NCBI RefSeq assembly: GCF_000255655.1
Contig: NZ_JH636434.1
Coordinates: 1,101,963 to 1,165,962, forward strand
DNA length: 64,000 nucleotides
Direction of reading: 5' to 3'
Source of the DNA: Schlesneria paludicola DSM 18645
GTDB taxonomy: Bacteria > Planctomycetota > Planctomycetia > Planctomycetales > Planctomycetaceae
The notes below the pieces were generated by a model. The model was not told the origin of the DNA, did not search any database, and was given only the letters and a program-made list of their open reading frames with translations. Position numbers and translations under genes: made by a program. Positions 26,529 to 35,295 of the stretch are shown in pieces (position 1 is the first letter of the stretch; every line of letters begins with the position of its first letter).

Positions 26529-29120
26529 TTATTTGAGTGCGTCGCGAGCGATTTGAATCGTCTCGATTCGTCGCCCTGGTTTCGACAAATGCTCGGCCGC
26601 GATGGCCAGTTCGATCTGCGCATCGGCTTCGGCAATCGGTTCCAACAACAGTTCAAACGACGCCTTTGACTTAGGAGCCAACTCGACAATCGGTTCAAAG
26701 ATCAGCTCGTCGCCGTCCTGACGATACTTCGCTCCCCGAGCCGTAATCAACCGCAATTCGGCTGGCAGACGAATTCGCAACTGCACGTTGTTCGCAGACG
26801 CGGTTCCGCTGTTGTTCAACTGGAATCGCGATGTGATACGTTCACCCACCGTTACGCTTCCCGTCGCACTGTGCGTTTCCATCTGCAGTTCCGGCTTGCC
26901 GATCACTTTCACGGACGCATTGACCGTCGCCGTGCTCCCCAAATTGCCCGTCGCCGTAATGTTCGACGCGAGTGTTCCCGTTTCCTTCGGCATGTATTTG
27001 ACCGTGACCGATCGATCGCTGCCTGGGGCGAGTGGCCCGAGAGTCCAGACCACGGCACGCGCCTGTGGATCAAACTTTCCACCATCGGACGCAGTCTCAA
27101 ACTGCATTCCAGCGGGGACAACTTCCGAAATCTTGACGCGATCCGCACGCTGATTGCCGTCGTTGCGGACATTGTTGGTGAAGATTGCCGAACGTTCGAC
27201 ATAGAGCTGATTATGGCCCGAACGCGTCAGAACCAGAACCTCGCCATTCACGTCAATCTCGTTCTCATAGCTCTTTCGCACCCCGCTATCCGCAGTCAGA
27301 ACGATCTGATTCATCACGGTACCCGTTTTGGTGGCGGTCACCGTCAGAACGATTTCACGAGATTCGTTCGGAGCCAATTTTCCTACGGGACATTCGATAT
27401 CGTTGCCCGCTTCGTTCTTCAAACTCTCGGGAACGATGTCTCGAACGACAATATTCGTGGCATCGACTTTTCCAACGTTCTTCAGCAGGAACACCATGTC
27501 AAATCGCTGGCCCATGCGAACTTCGCGAGGTGATTTGATGTTGAAATCGAGCTGAGGCGCGGCGACGACAATTTCCGTCGAGACTTCGGTCGCGAAATAG
27601 ATGCGGGCGACGCTGCCGATTGGACCTTCTTGATGCGGCACCACCTTGATTGAGATTTTCTTCTCTTCATTCGGACGCAGCAACGGGTGGTTCCAGATCA
27701 GTCGCTTTCCGGAAAGTTCCGCCTGCGGCGACGTTCCCTTCAGCTCGGTCCCCTTGGGAATTCGGTCCTCAACCACAACGTTGTGTGCATCCACGTTGCC
27801 GACGTTCTTCACGACGATCGAATAAATCAACGGTTGCCCCAGCACGGCTTGCTGCTGGGCGATCTTCTCAATGGTCAGGCGTGGCTGCTGTACACCGCGT
27901 TGCGATGGATCTCCGATGTCGCCATCACCAATCATGTCGGTCTGAGTGACGGTGTCGTATTGACCACGACGGGGGCCACTTTCACGCTTCTTGGTGGAAA
28001 CATCATCGAAATTCGAATCAGGCAAAACCGCAGGCATCCGCGCTGGCGGAGACTTGTCTTTGGTACGCAAAGGTCCCGTCGACAACGCCTGATCGTCCAC
28101 AGGGAAAGTCGACTCGACCGGTTCGCTTTTGGAACTTTCCGGCTGAGAATCCGTGTCATCAAATTTGAATTCGGCTTTTTCCTGTTCGTCGCTCCGTGAA
28201 GGAGGATCGAGCAACGCATCGTCCTGAACTACGGGTGCTTTGATCGTTTTTTTCGATGAAGGCGCGGCAGCGTCTGGAGGTGTGCCAAAGGCATCCACAT
28301 CGTCCGTCAGCGGTGATTCACTTCGTTTTTCGCTCTTGCGTTTGGCGCGATTCGATCGTGGCGGAGGTGGATCGCTTTCGAACTCGGAACTGATTTTCGA
28401 TTTTCCCGGCTTGTCCGTCAGGGGAGCCTGAGGTTCTTCGGCAGAGTCGGTCGTCGCATTTTCGGTCTCAGCGGCGGGTTCCGCTTCTGGTTTTTCTTCC
28501 GACTCTGTTTTGGTGTTGGGCCCATCGTCACTAAAGGGATCGGATTCCTTTTCGGTGGATTTATCTTCGGTGGATTTGTCCTCACCAACAGCCGCGTCCT
28601 CCGACGTCTCTTCCATGGGGTCGTCAACCGGAACTTCGGTCGGAGCGTCCGCAGGAAGTTGCGTCGGTTCATCACCGAACGCTGCGGAATCGGTATCCGA
28701 CTTTTCTTCAGGCTCATCACTCTCGTTGAAATCGATTCCCATCCGCTTCACGGGCAGAATTTGGGCGGTCTGTTTACCTTTGGCGAGCGTTTTCGTGACT
28801 GTCTTGGCACCACGTTCAATCGTGATGTCTTTCGGCAGGGCAAGCTCTTCGTTTTTCTGACGACGGGCACTGTTCACGGCAGGTTTGATACCGTCGTCGT
28901 ACAGCCCCACAACCGTTGGCGGAGCTTCCTTGAGACGATCAGTTGGAAGTTCGTCTTCAGCAGCAACGTCCGGCGTAGCCTGATTTACGTCATCGGTCGC
29001 AGCATCGCTTTCGATGCTCACCGTGGGAAGACGGATGCTTTTTTGGGCCTGAAAGACCGCAAAAAGCCCGACTCCAATGACACCGACCATTGCGGTGAGT
29101 TTCCAGAATCCATTCCACAT
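26529..29120 (-). CDS. Membrane-anchored protein with four DUF11/CARDB-like repeats
   Basis: An 863-residue protein. Residues about 5-25 form a membrane anchor (LTAMVGVIGVGLFAVFQAQK). Residues about 30-410 are acidic, Ser/Pro/Glu-rich and probably disordered (many EEKSD, TEDKSTE, EEKPEAEP runs). The C-terminal half has four successive immunoglobulin-like DUF11 units, each with the (V/L)KN(V/D)GxxxAxxVxVxDxxP pattern: YSIVVKNVGNVDAHNVVVED, MVFLLKNVGKVDATNIVVRD, TNNVRNDGNQRADRVKISEV, SRFQLNNSGTASANNVQLRI. Such domains serve as extracellular spacers or adhesion modules. The downstream TPR gene is probably cotranscribed. Confidence 0.85.
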   Translation of the reverse strand: MWNGFWKLTAMVGVIGVGLFAVFQAQKSIRLPTVSIESDAATDDVNQATPDVAAEDELPTDRLKEAPPTVVGLYDDGIKPAVNSARRQKNEELALPKDITIERGAKTVTKTLAKGKQTAQILPVKRMGIDFNESDEPEEKSDTDSAAFGDEPTQLPADAPTEVPVDDPMEETSEDAAVGEDKSTEDKSTEKESDPFSDDGPNTKTESEEKPEAEPAAETENATTDSAEEPQAPLTDKPGKSKISSEFESDPPPPRSNRAKRKSEKRSESPLTDDVDAFGTPPDAAAPSSKKTIKAPVVQDDALLDPPSRSDEQEKAEFKFDDTDSQPESSKSEPVESTFPVDDQALSTGPLRTKDKSPPARMPAVLPDSNFDDVSTKKRESGPRRGQYDTVTQTDMIGDGDIGDPSQRGVQQPRLTIEKIAQQQAVLGQPLIYSIVVKNVGNVDAHNVVVEDRIPKGTELKGTSPQAELSGKRLIWNHPLLRPNEEKKISIKVVPHQEGPIGSVARIYFATEVSTEIVVAAPQLDFNIKSPREVRMGQRFDMVFLLKNVGKVDATNIVVRDIVPESLKNEAGNDIECPVGKLAPNESREIVLTVTATKTGTVMNQIVLTADSGVRKSYENEIDVNGEVLVLTRSGHNQLYVERSAIFTNNVRNDGNQRADRVKISEVVPAGMQFETASDGGKFDPQARAVVWTLGPLAPGSDRSVTVKYMPKETGTLASNITATGNLGSTATVNASVKVIGKPELQMETHSATGSVTVGERITSRFQLNNSGTASANNVQLRIRLPAELRLITARGAKYRQDGDELIFEPIVELAPKSKASFELLLEPIAEADAQIELAIAAEHLSKPGRRIETIQIARDALK

Positions 29121-29636
29121 GGGAATCCATTCCCCCCGTGCTACGATACCCGTTGAATCCGCCGAACCGCGATTCGTTGCTTGTCAAAATTGAACGAAAC
29201 CTCGTCCTAAGGCCCGCCCCTCGTTGAGAAGGTCTTGACATGCAATTTGATTCTCTAACAGATTCGACATTTCATGAAAAGGGGAAATGCGGAAGTCCGC
29301 ATTGGAAATCACAAGGAACGGCGGAGCTTCCCATGGAATGAGAGGCAGATTTCCCCCACTGCTTGTCGCGGTATTGGGGCAACCAAGGACCATCTAAGGT
29401 GCACTTGTTGACCCTCCGGATTCAGGCGCCAAGGCGATTGCCCCTTCGATTTTCCTCACGAGCAGGGACTCAGTGCACCCAGACATCCCGCTTCAAAAAC
29501 GCCGCGCCGGATCGCACGAACCAGGATTCGCACTGGCATTTTTTCATGAATCGAAACGTGCTTCATCGCCGTTAAAGGTGTGACGTGGCATAAGCCTTAC
29601 GCAATGGGCCACCTGGTTTCAAAGGGAATCGATCTG
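29121..29636. other. Non-coding spacer between the DUF11 gene and the beta-propeller gene
   Basis: About 515 nt between divergent genes. A small perfect palindrome ATGCGGA-AG-TCCGCAT occupies 29287-29302. A TTGACA at about 29235 could be a -35 element for the rightward gene but has no convincing -10. No gene found. Confidence 0.4.
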
Positions 29637-31055
29637 ATGCACCGTCAATTGCGAAGTTGGAGCGGGATCTTGCTGGTACTTGCCAGCAGTCATGCGAGTT
29701 TCGGGGCAGACTGGTCTCGCTTCCGCGGGCCCAATGGCAGCGGCGTCAGCCAAGATCAGGCATCCACGCCTGTAACGTGGTCTCAAACCCAAAACATTAA
29801 ATGGAAGGTCGATCTTCCTGGGCCGGGATCGTCATCGCCCATCGTGGTGGGCGACAAAGTCTTTGTCACCTGCTGGACGGGCTATGCCCTGGAGCGCGGG
29901 ACGCGTGCTGGTGAGCAGTCCAACCTCAAGCGTCACCTGATCTGCTTTGACCGCCAAACTGGGAACGTCGCTTGGGACCGATCCGTTGATCCGTACTTGC
30001 CAGAAGAAGGCTATAGCGGAATGTTCGCTGAAAACGGATATGCCACTCATACGCCCGTCTCCGATGGCGAACGAGTGTATGTTTTCTTTGGAAAAACGGG
30101 CGTGCTGGCGTTTGACCTGAATGGGAAGCAGTTGTGGCAAACGACAGTCGGCACCGGTTCGGATTCGATGGGGTGGGGGTCCGCCTCCAGTCCAATCCTT
30201 TATAAGAATCTCGTGATTGTGACGGCGTCGCCCGAGAGTAAGGCCATGTATGGATTGGATAAGTCCACAGGCAAAGAAGTCTGGAAGCAGGAAGCTGACG
30301 GGTTCAGCGGAACATGGGGCACTCCCGTCCTGATCGATTCCGATGAGGGGCGTACGGACCTTGTCGTTGGTGTCCCTTACGAAATCTGGGGCTTCAATCC
30401 TGAGACAGGAAACATCCGCTGGTTCTGCGAAGCCCTCAACGTCCGATCCTTTTGCTCAAGTGTCGTCACCGACGGCAAACTGATCTACGCAATGGGCGAC
30501 CAGGGAAGCGGCTCGATCGCGATAAAACCCGGTGGAAAAGACGATGTCACCAAATCGCACGTGGTTTGGATTGGCAAAGACAACAATCGGATTGGCTCGC
30601 CCGTCATCGCCGATGGAAAGATTTATTTCGTCAACAACCGCGTGCTCAGTTGCTCGGATACGAAAACTGGCACCCGGATCTTTCAGGGCCGACTCGGGAC
30701 AGGTTCGTCCGCAGAGGTCCAGGACGATGCAGGACAAGACAGCCCACGCGATCGCGGCGCGCGTGGAGGCAGGGGCACGGGTGGACGGAATGGAGGCGGC
30801 GGTCAGGACTATTCTTCACCCGTGATCGCCGACGGAAAGATCTACTTTGTCACGAGGAGCGGTGACATGCACGTCGTGAAGGTAGCCGACACTTTCGAGC
30901 CGCTCGCCACGAATCGTGTCACCGACGAGGCTGAAGATTTCAGCGCGACACCCGCGATTAAAGATGGAGCTCTGTTCATCCGCTCGAGCAAGCGCCTGTA
31001 TTGCATTGCCGAGACGCCAGCGTCATCCACGCCAGAAAAGCCCCGCAGAGACTGA
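29637..31055 (+). CDS. Exported PQQ-type (BamB-like) beta-propeller protein
   Basis: A 472-residue protein with a signal peptide (MHRQLRSWSGILLVLASSHA, SFG) and PQQ-like blades. Characteristic pieces are the planctomycete-type opening ADWSRFRGPNGSGVSQDQAS, VTWSQTQNIKWKVDLPGPGS, then blade repeats with LICFDRQTGNVAWDRSVDPY, GLDKSTGKEVWKQEADGFSG, WGFNPETGNIRWFCEALNV and SPVIADGKIYFVNNR. A Gly/Arg-rich insert (DRGARGGRGTGGRNGGGGQD) near residue 380 interrupts the blades. The family includes assembly factors and quinoprotein-like proteins; no cofactor ligands can be assigned. AAGGGA lies 10-15 nt before ATG 29637. Confidence 0.85.
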   Translation: MHRQLRSWSGILLVLASSHASFGADWSRFRGPNGSGVSQDQASTPVTWSQTQNIKWKVDLPGPGSSSPIVVGDKVFVTCWTGYALERGTRAGEQSNLKRHLICFDRQTGNVAWDRSVDPYLPEEGYSGMFAENGYATHTPVSDGERVYVFFGKTGVLAFDLNGKQLWQTTVGTGSDSMGWGSASSPILYKNLVIVTASPESKAMYGLDKSTGKEVWKQEADGFSGTWGTPVLIDSDEGRTDLVVGVPYEIWGFNPETGNIRWFCEALNVRSFCSSVVTDGKLIYAMGDQGSGSIAIKPGGKDDVTKSHVVWIGKDNNRIGSPVIADGKIYFVNNRVLSCSDTKTGTRIFQGRLGTGSSAEVQDDAGQDSPRDRGARGGRGTGGRNGGGGQDYSSPVIADGKIYFVTRSGDMHVVKVADTFEPLATNRVTDEAEDFSATPAIKDGALFIRSSKRLYCIAETPASSTPEKPRRD

Positions 31056-31346
31056 GGCGAAGCTGCTGATTTATGCCGGCCAGCGACAATCACCGTGCAT
31101 GGCTGGGAGGCCGACGCGGTTGCATCATCGCGTTCTGCCCATGCCTATCCCAACGATCGAACCCCTCGGTCAATGCCGCGACACGTAGATGCCGCCATTT
31201 CACGCGCAGATTGTTGAGATCCGACGTTGATTTTCGTTCCTGCAGGCGGTTGAATAAGTGTTCTTGTGAACACTGCCACTGTAATCCAGCCCCCGCCTTC
31301 GTCATTCGCTAGTCGAGACCCGGTACGAACGCAATAAGGAACACAG

Positions 31347-31829
31347 ATGTCCTCATTGATCTTTAATGGATCGTCTCATGATCTGACATTTTACAAATCC
31401 GACGGAACGCAGATCTCTGGTCCGTGGTACGCGAACAATATTGTGGACTCAAAGGTCAAGATGCGGTTCCTACCAGACGGAGTGTATCAGTTTCTCGATA
31501 CTTCAAAGCCCCATCGGCATGGCAATGCCGACGATACCGTCAACGGTGCATATGGGACCTATGGCATTTTCCGCCTGAAGCCTTTTACGCACAATGGAGT
31601 CTCTCACGCTGGCGTAGGCGTTCATTCCGGTCGACACTCAAAAGGCGGTGCAGATCATCCCACGCATGGATGCATTCGCACGACCGATGATGTCATGCAA
31701 GCGATCTGTTACTACATCGTCGGCGATGCTTTGGAGACCCTCACGGTGATGATGAACTACGATCAAAGGAAGAAGCACCCACATTACCAGGGTGATCCGC
31801 ATCGGTACGACTCGATTCGAATTGCGTGA
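31347..31829 (+). CDS. YkuD/L,D-transpeptidase-like (Tlde1-like) small protein
   Basis: A 160-residue protein without an obvious signal peptide. It starts with a beta-rich segment (LIFNGSSHDLTFYKSDGTQI) and has the catalytic signature GVGVHSGRHSKGGADHPTHG then CIRTTDD, i.e. His, about 12 residues, THGC-I-R, with Cys 109. This is the L,D-transpeptidase (YkuD) pattern with the general shape of DUF2778/Tlde1, peptidoglycan-cutting effectors. The family usually acts on peptidoglycan tetrapeptides. AAGGA precedes ATG 31347. There is no secretion or immunity gene next to it that I recognise, so a wall-remodelling enzyme and an effector both remain possible. Confidence 0.65.
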   Translation: MSSLIFNGSSHDLTFYKSDGTQISGPWYANNIVDSKVKMRFLPDGVYQFLDTSKPHRHGNADDTVNGAYGTYGIFRLKPFTHNGVSHAGVGVHSGRHSKGGADHPTHGCIRTTDDVMQAICYYIVGDALETLTVMMNYDQRKKHPHYQGDPHRYDSIRIA

Positions 31830-31996
31830 CCTCTGCGTGCCATTCGAATTCCTGGGCAACTCTGGCAGACGCTCGGAGTCTTTCGACGTACGTGAACAGC
31901 CCCATTCAGATCGGCGATCAACGTTTGTGTTCACGGCGCAAGATGGCTCCTGCAATCCCAAGAAGCCATCCCGCGCCAGAAATCAGCATCGTGGCC

Positions 31997-32533
31997 TTAT
32001 TGCTTACGAACCAGCTTCATGCCATTGCACATGTCCTTGGCCGGAGCACCGTTCTCCCAGCCGGTACCGTCGACTTCGATGTGATCGGCATCGACGATCG
32101 TCAGGATGGCAGAATGCATATGCTTGTCCTTCTTCGGATCGAGGTTTGAGCCGCCCGCAAATTCGAAGTTGATCTTGTTCCCCAGCGACTTCGTGCTGGC
32201 CTTCATTCGAGGTTGGTTTCCGAGCATGCAGTAGTGCGTCATCACAAGGTCGGGCCCATCCGCCGTATAGATCGACACCATTTCATGCGGCTGCCCTGGA
32301 AACAGCGTTTCGTGAATCGCTGTCCCCCCCGCGGTGAGCTTTATCACCGACACAATCTCGTCGGTAGGCTTTCCGTCCTTATCGGGAGTGACCCAGGTCC
32401 CAACAAGCGACTTCATTTTCTCAAGCCCGGCGTTCTTGGTGCCGTCCGACGAATGGTTGTGTTTGTCATCCCCGGTCACCGCAAACGAGAGACCGACCAC
32501 GATCAATCCACAAACCAGCAATTTTCGCAGCAT
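31997..32533 (-). CDS. Secreted small protein, lipocalin/DUF1579-like
   Basis: A 178-residue protein with a signal peptide (MLRKLLVCGLIVVGLSFAVT) and a beta-rich body: LEKMKSLVGTWVTPDKDGKP, IKLTAGGTAIHETLFPGQPH, MVSIYTADGPDLVMTHYCML, INFEFAGGSNLDPKKDKHMH and a last strand AILTIVDADHIEVDGTGW. The L-x-G-x-W opening plus strands is the layout of calycin-like small proteins (DUF1579/THAP4-like), which bind small hydrophobic ligands; this is inferred from pattern only. AGGAG is 8 nt before ATG 32533. Confidence 0.75.
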   Translation of the reverse strand: MLRKLLVCGLIVVGLSFAVTGDDKHNHSSDGTKNAGLEKMKSLVGTWVTPDKDGKPTDEIVSVIKLTAGGTAIHETLFPGQPHEMVSIYTADGPDLVMTHYCMLGNQPRMKASTKSLGNKINFEFAGGSNLDPKKDKHMHSAILTIVDADHIEVDGTGWENGAPAKDMCNGMKLVRKQ

Positions 32534-32722
32534 GATTTTTCTCCTGAAACCTCGAAACAGGTCCGACGAACTGCCGTACTCATGAAATCTGTCGAACGCC
32601 GGCCACGCAGATCGACAACGGCCTGAGTTTTTTTTCGAGATTGTTCTCAAGGGACTCAACAGGAACGGCAGGGGCCATACGCCGAATCGTATGGTCCCCT
32701 GAAGGCATCTTGCCCGAACGAC

Positions 32723-33493
32723 TCAGGCGAGTGAGGATCGTTTTTGTAACTTGAACGCCACCGAATATGGTCGAGTTTTGGACTTCGTCAGACGCGCTTC
32801 TGACGAAGCAAGATGGTATCGATCTTCGGTGACTCGAGGCTCTTCGAAATCCACAATGGCAAACCCGGCAGCGACGAATGCTTTCCAATAGTCAGACAAG
32901 GGCCGATGGAACCAGATGAATTCTGACGTGAAATGTGGCCACGGTGGATCGACGCGCTTCGTCTGTTGAAAGTACGAGAAATCCCAATCGTACACGACGC
33001 CACCGACGTGGTTGGATGCGATCGAACATCCTTGTGGAAAGCAGGGGTGTGAAAACACAATCACAGCCTGACCGTCTCTCTTCAGGACTCGATGGAATGA
33101 ACGGATCGCCCCCAGGAAGTCGGGCACATCCATCAACACATAATTTGAAACCACGAGATCACACGAATTGTCTGGAATTGTGTGGAGCTCCGAACAGGAG
33201 TCCACCTGAAACTGAAGGTCAGGGTTGCGGTCCCGAGCAATCGCGATCATTCGCTCGGAAAAGTCGATTCCAGTCACGCGCGCCCCGCGGTCACTGAGCT
33301 TTTTCGTCAAATATCCGGTGCCACAGCCAGCATCAAGGACCGTCAGCCCGCGAACTTCGTCCACGAATGCCCACAGAACCGGATCGGAGTTTAAGCGTCG
33401 ATTTTCATCCCCGTCATCACCTACTTGACTCCTCCAATCATCCGCAACTCGATTCCAAAAATCTCGAGACTCTTCGAACTCTCGTTCACTCAC
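32723..33493 (-). CDS. Class I SAM-dependent methyltransferase
   Basis: A 256-residue cytosolic methyltransferase. Motif I is LTVLDAGCGTGYLTKKLSDR with the acidic post-I residue in VTGIDFSERMIAIAR; motif III/IV region is SCDLVVSNYVLMDVPDFLGA; post-motif RSFHRVLKRDGQAVIVFSHP follows. It is of the type acting on small molecules (UbiE/Methyltransf_11-like), and the substrate cannot be told. The start is GTG 33493 (SEREFEESRDFWNRVADDWR), with AAGGATG upstream. Monocistronic; the region upstream is filled by the family B repeat pair. Confidence 0.88.
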   Translation of the reverse strand: MSEREFEESRDFWNRVADDWRSQVGDDGDENRRLNSDPVLWAFVDEVRGLTVLDAGCGTGYLTKKLSDRGARVTGIDFSERMIAIARDRNPDLQFQVDSCSELHTIPDNSCDLVVSNYVLMDVPDFLGAIRSFHRVLKRDGQAVIVFSHPCFPQGCSIASNHVGGVVYDWDFSYFQQTKRVDPPWPHFTSEFIWFHRPLSDYWKAFVAAGFAIVDFEEPRVTEDRYHLASSEARLTKSKTRPYSVAFKLQKRSSLA

Positions 33494-33578
33494 TGTGCGA
33501 CATCCTTTTGTTCATGCAGTGCAATTGTGACCCGATCTCAGGCCAAAGTGGAAAACTGGTAATTTTGCGTTCACAACA

Positions 33579-33709
33579 TCACCGTTCACAGGCCGGGGAC
33601 GGGCTCATTGTCCCGCGGCAAAGGGAAGGGGGTTCTCAGGCGGAAACGCTGCGGATTCCAATGATCCGGGAAATTGTGCCTGCCCCTCTCTTCGGGCTGT
33701 GAACGGTGA
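33579..33709. mobile_element. MITE-like element, family B, copy 1 (131 bp)
   Basis: Terminal inverted repeats TCACCGTTCACAG (33579-33591) and CTGTGAACGGTGA (33697-33709) are perfect over 13 bp. The 7-mer TCACAAC occurs just outside both ends (33571-33577 and 33711-33717), as expected of a target-site duplication. No protein is encoded, so the element would be non-autonomous. Confidence 0.65.
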
Positions 33710-33891
33710 CTCACAACGTCTTGGTGTTTTTGAATTCGTGCGAAGTCTGCTCCTGTTGCTTCAACAGATAGATTGTTCGCCGACTTTCGCAGCGTTTTTA
33801 GCGATGTCTCCAAATCGTGCCGTGCACACGTTATCAGAACGAGATTTTGAGGAAGACTATGCTACCGTGACATCATTGGGCGTGACTCTGG

Positions 33892-34019
33892 TCACCGTTC
33901 ACAGAGAGGGGGGACAGGCACATTTTCGCGAATCACTTGGAATCCACAGCGTTTCCGCCTGAGAACCCCCTTCCCTTGGCCACGGGACAATGAGCCCGCC
34001 CCCGGCCTGCGAACGGTGA
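33892..34019. mobile_element. MITE-like element, family B, copy 2 (128 bp, inverted)
   Basis: TCACCGTTCACAG (33892-33904) and CTGCGAACGGTGA (34007-34019) are the terminal repeats, with one mismatch. Its reverse complement aligns along its length with copy 1, sharing GGGCTCATTGTCCCG, GGGAAGGGGGTTCTCAGGCG, GAAACGCTG and GGATTCCAA. GACTCTG flanks it at 33884-33890 and 34023-34029. Copies 1 and 2 face each other and could form a stem of about 130 bp. Confidence 0.65.
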
Positions 34020-34110
34020 TGCGACTCTGTCCCCCCCAATCCGACGAGCATACTTCCGTCTCTCGTCCGATGCATTTTCAGATATAACCGAAAGTACGAG
34101 GTGTCGAGTG

Positions 34111-35223
34111 ATGCTGCGAGCCATCTGTTGTTGTTGCCAAATTTTGTTTGTCTTGTGTCTGTTTCCGACTCTTAGCCATTCACAAGTCAACAAACTCGAT
34201 TCCGGTATCAAAACATTTCTGGCGGAGTTGAACGAAACGAATCCGAAGGTTGCAAAAGAATTCCAACAGCGCCAGGAACAATCGCAACAGGAAATCGCAT
34301 CCGCCAAAAAAGGACATGTGATCTTTGGCCGAATTGTGCTCGACGATGGCCGAAGTCCTCGATCGGTCGTCTCGCAGATGATCCTGCTTGAGGACGGCTC
34401 CTTCGTTGACGCTGTCGGGGCCGCCAATCGCCCGATCGGTTTTCGATTACATGGCTATGAAGCCATCAACGTCATTCCCAAAGGCCCTGGTCCCATTGAG
34501 AACCTGGGAGAAATTCACATGAAGCCGCTTCCCGCCGAGCAGCTTGCTTCTGGCACTGGTCGAATCGAAATCGAAGCGCACCCGGGGGTTCCGCGCCTCG
34601 ACAAAATCCAATTGACGTGGAGCATTGCGGTCGACCCGGTGAATACCCCCAGCAATGGAACGGATGGTCTGGGCCCATTCCATCAGATCTTCAACTCGGA
34701 CCTTGCAAAGGATGGAACATTCACCGTCATAGGAATGTCACCTGCCAAGTACGACCTTTGGGTGACAGCACCAAATTGCGTGATGCAGCATCGAGAGATC
34801 GTGTTTACCGAAGGTGAATCCCAGGAACTGCCCCCCATCCCCGTCGAAGTGGTTCGCAAAATGGACGTTGAATTCGCGGTTTCTCACACCAGTAATTTCA
34901 CCAACGCAAAATACGCGAAAACGAGTCTTAAGGCCGATGATCGCTGGCGAGCCAGCGATGAGATCCCGGAATACGCAAGCGATCTCGTCATTGGGCAACA
35001 CGAAGGTAAGCTATTACTACGTCATGCCTACGGTCCTTGCCATGTCAAGGACCTGGGAGCCGGTCAGCTCAGCGATCGGTTTGATGTCGATCTGGATGAA
35101 CTCGATGGCCAGCAAAAACAAGGCATTCCGGTCGAAGATGGACATGTCTATCTTGTCCATCAAGCAAACTGGCGACATTGGATTGTCATGCGGACGACGC
35201 TGCCCAAAGTCGACGCCCGTTGA
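34111..35223 (+). CDS. Secreted hypothetical protein
   Basis: A 370-residue protein of unrecognised family. A cysteine-rich hydrophobic signal peptide (MLRAICCCCQILFVLCLFPT) is followed by a helical segment (FLAELNETNPKVAKEFQQRQ, EQSQQEIASAKK) and then beta-rich parts that look like carboxypeptidase-regulatory or transthyretin-like folds: VIFGRIVLDDGRSPRSVVSQ, IGFRLHGYEAINVIPKGPGP, DGTFTVIGMSPAKYDLWVTA. The last pattern (G-x-F-x-V-x-G-L-x-P-x-x-Y-x-L) is common in such domains. The start is ATG 34111 or GTG 34108; GAGG lies upstream of both. It is probably located at the cell surface. No partner gene is evident. Confidence 0.7.
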   Translation: MLRAICCCCQILFVLCLFPTLSHSQVNKLDSGIKTFLAELNETNPKVAKEFQQRQEQSQQEIASAKKGHVIFGRIVLDDGRSPRSVVSQMILLEDGSFVDAVGAANRPIGFRLHGYEAINVIPKGPGPIENLGEIHMKPLPAEQLASGTGRIEIEAHPGVPRLDKIQLTWSIAVDPVNTPSNGTDGLGPFHQIFNSDLAKDGTFTVIGMSPAKYDLWVTAPNCVMQHREIVFTEGESQELPPIPVEVVRKMDVEFAVSHTSNFTNAKYAKTSLKADDRWRASDEIPEYASDLVIGQHEGKLLLRHAYGPCHVKDLGAGQLSDRFDVDLDELDGQQKQGIPVEDGHVYLVHQANWRHWIVMRTTLPKVDAR

Positions 35224-35295
35224 CGAACAGACGGTCTTCAGAAGCCCTGACGCTGATCATCTTTTGGAATCGAATTCCGAAAGTTACGAAACGAA

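Larger units (their letters stand above)
33494..34110. other. Repeat-filled spacer
   Basis: This spacer holds two inverted copies of the family B element (separate entries), with a 182-nt centre (33710-33891) that contains a CTGTTGCTTCAACAG fragment reminiscent of the right end of family A. A rightward frame (33699-33962) crosses the right copy and is not a credible gene. Confidence 0.6.

Noticed and set aside
33699..33962. Possible small gene between the two family B elements
   Set aside because: The frame runs into the right-hand element, which is a repeat, has no Shine-Dalgarno, and its composition does not look like a protein.
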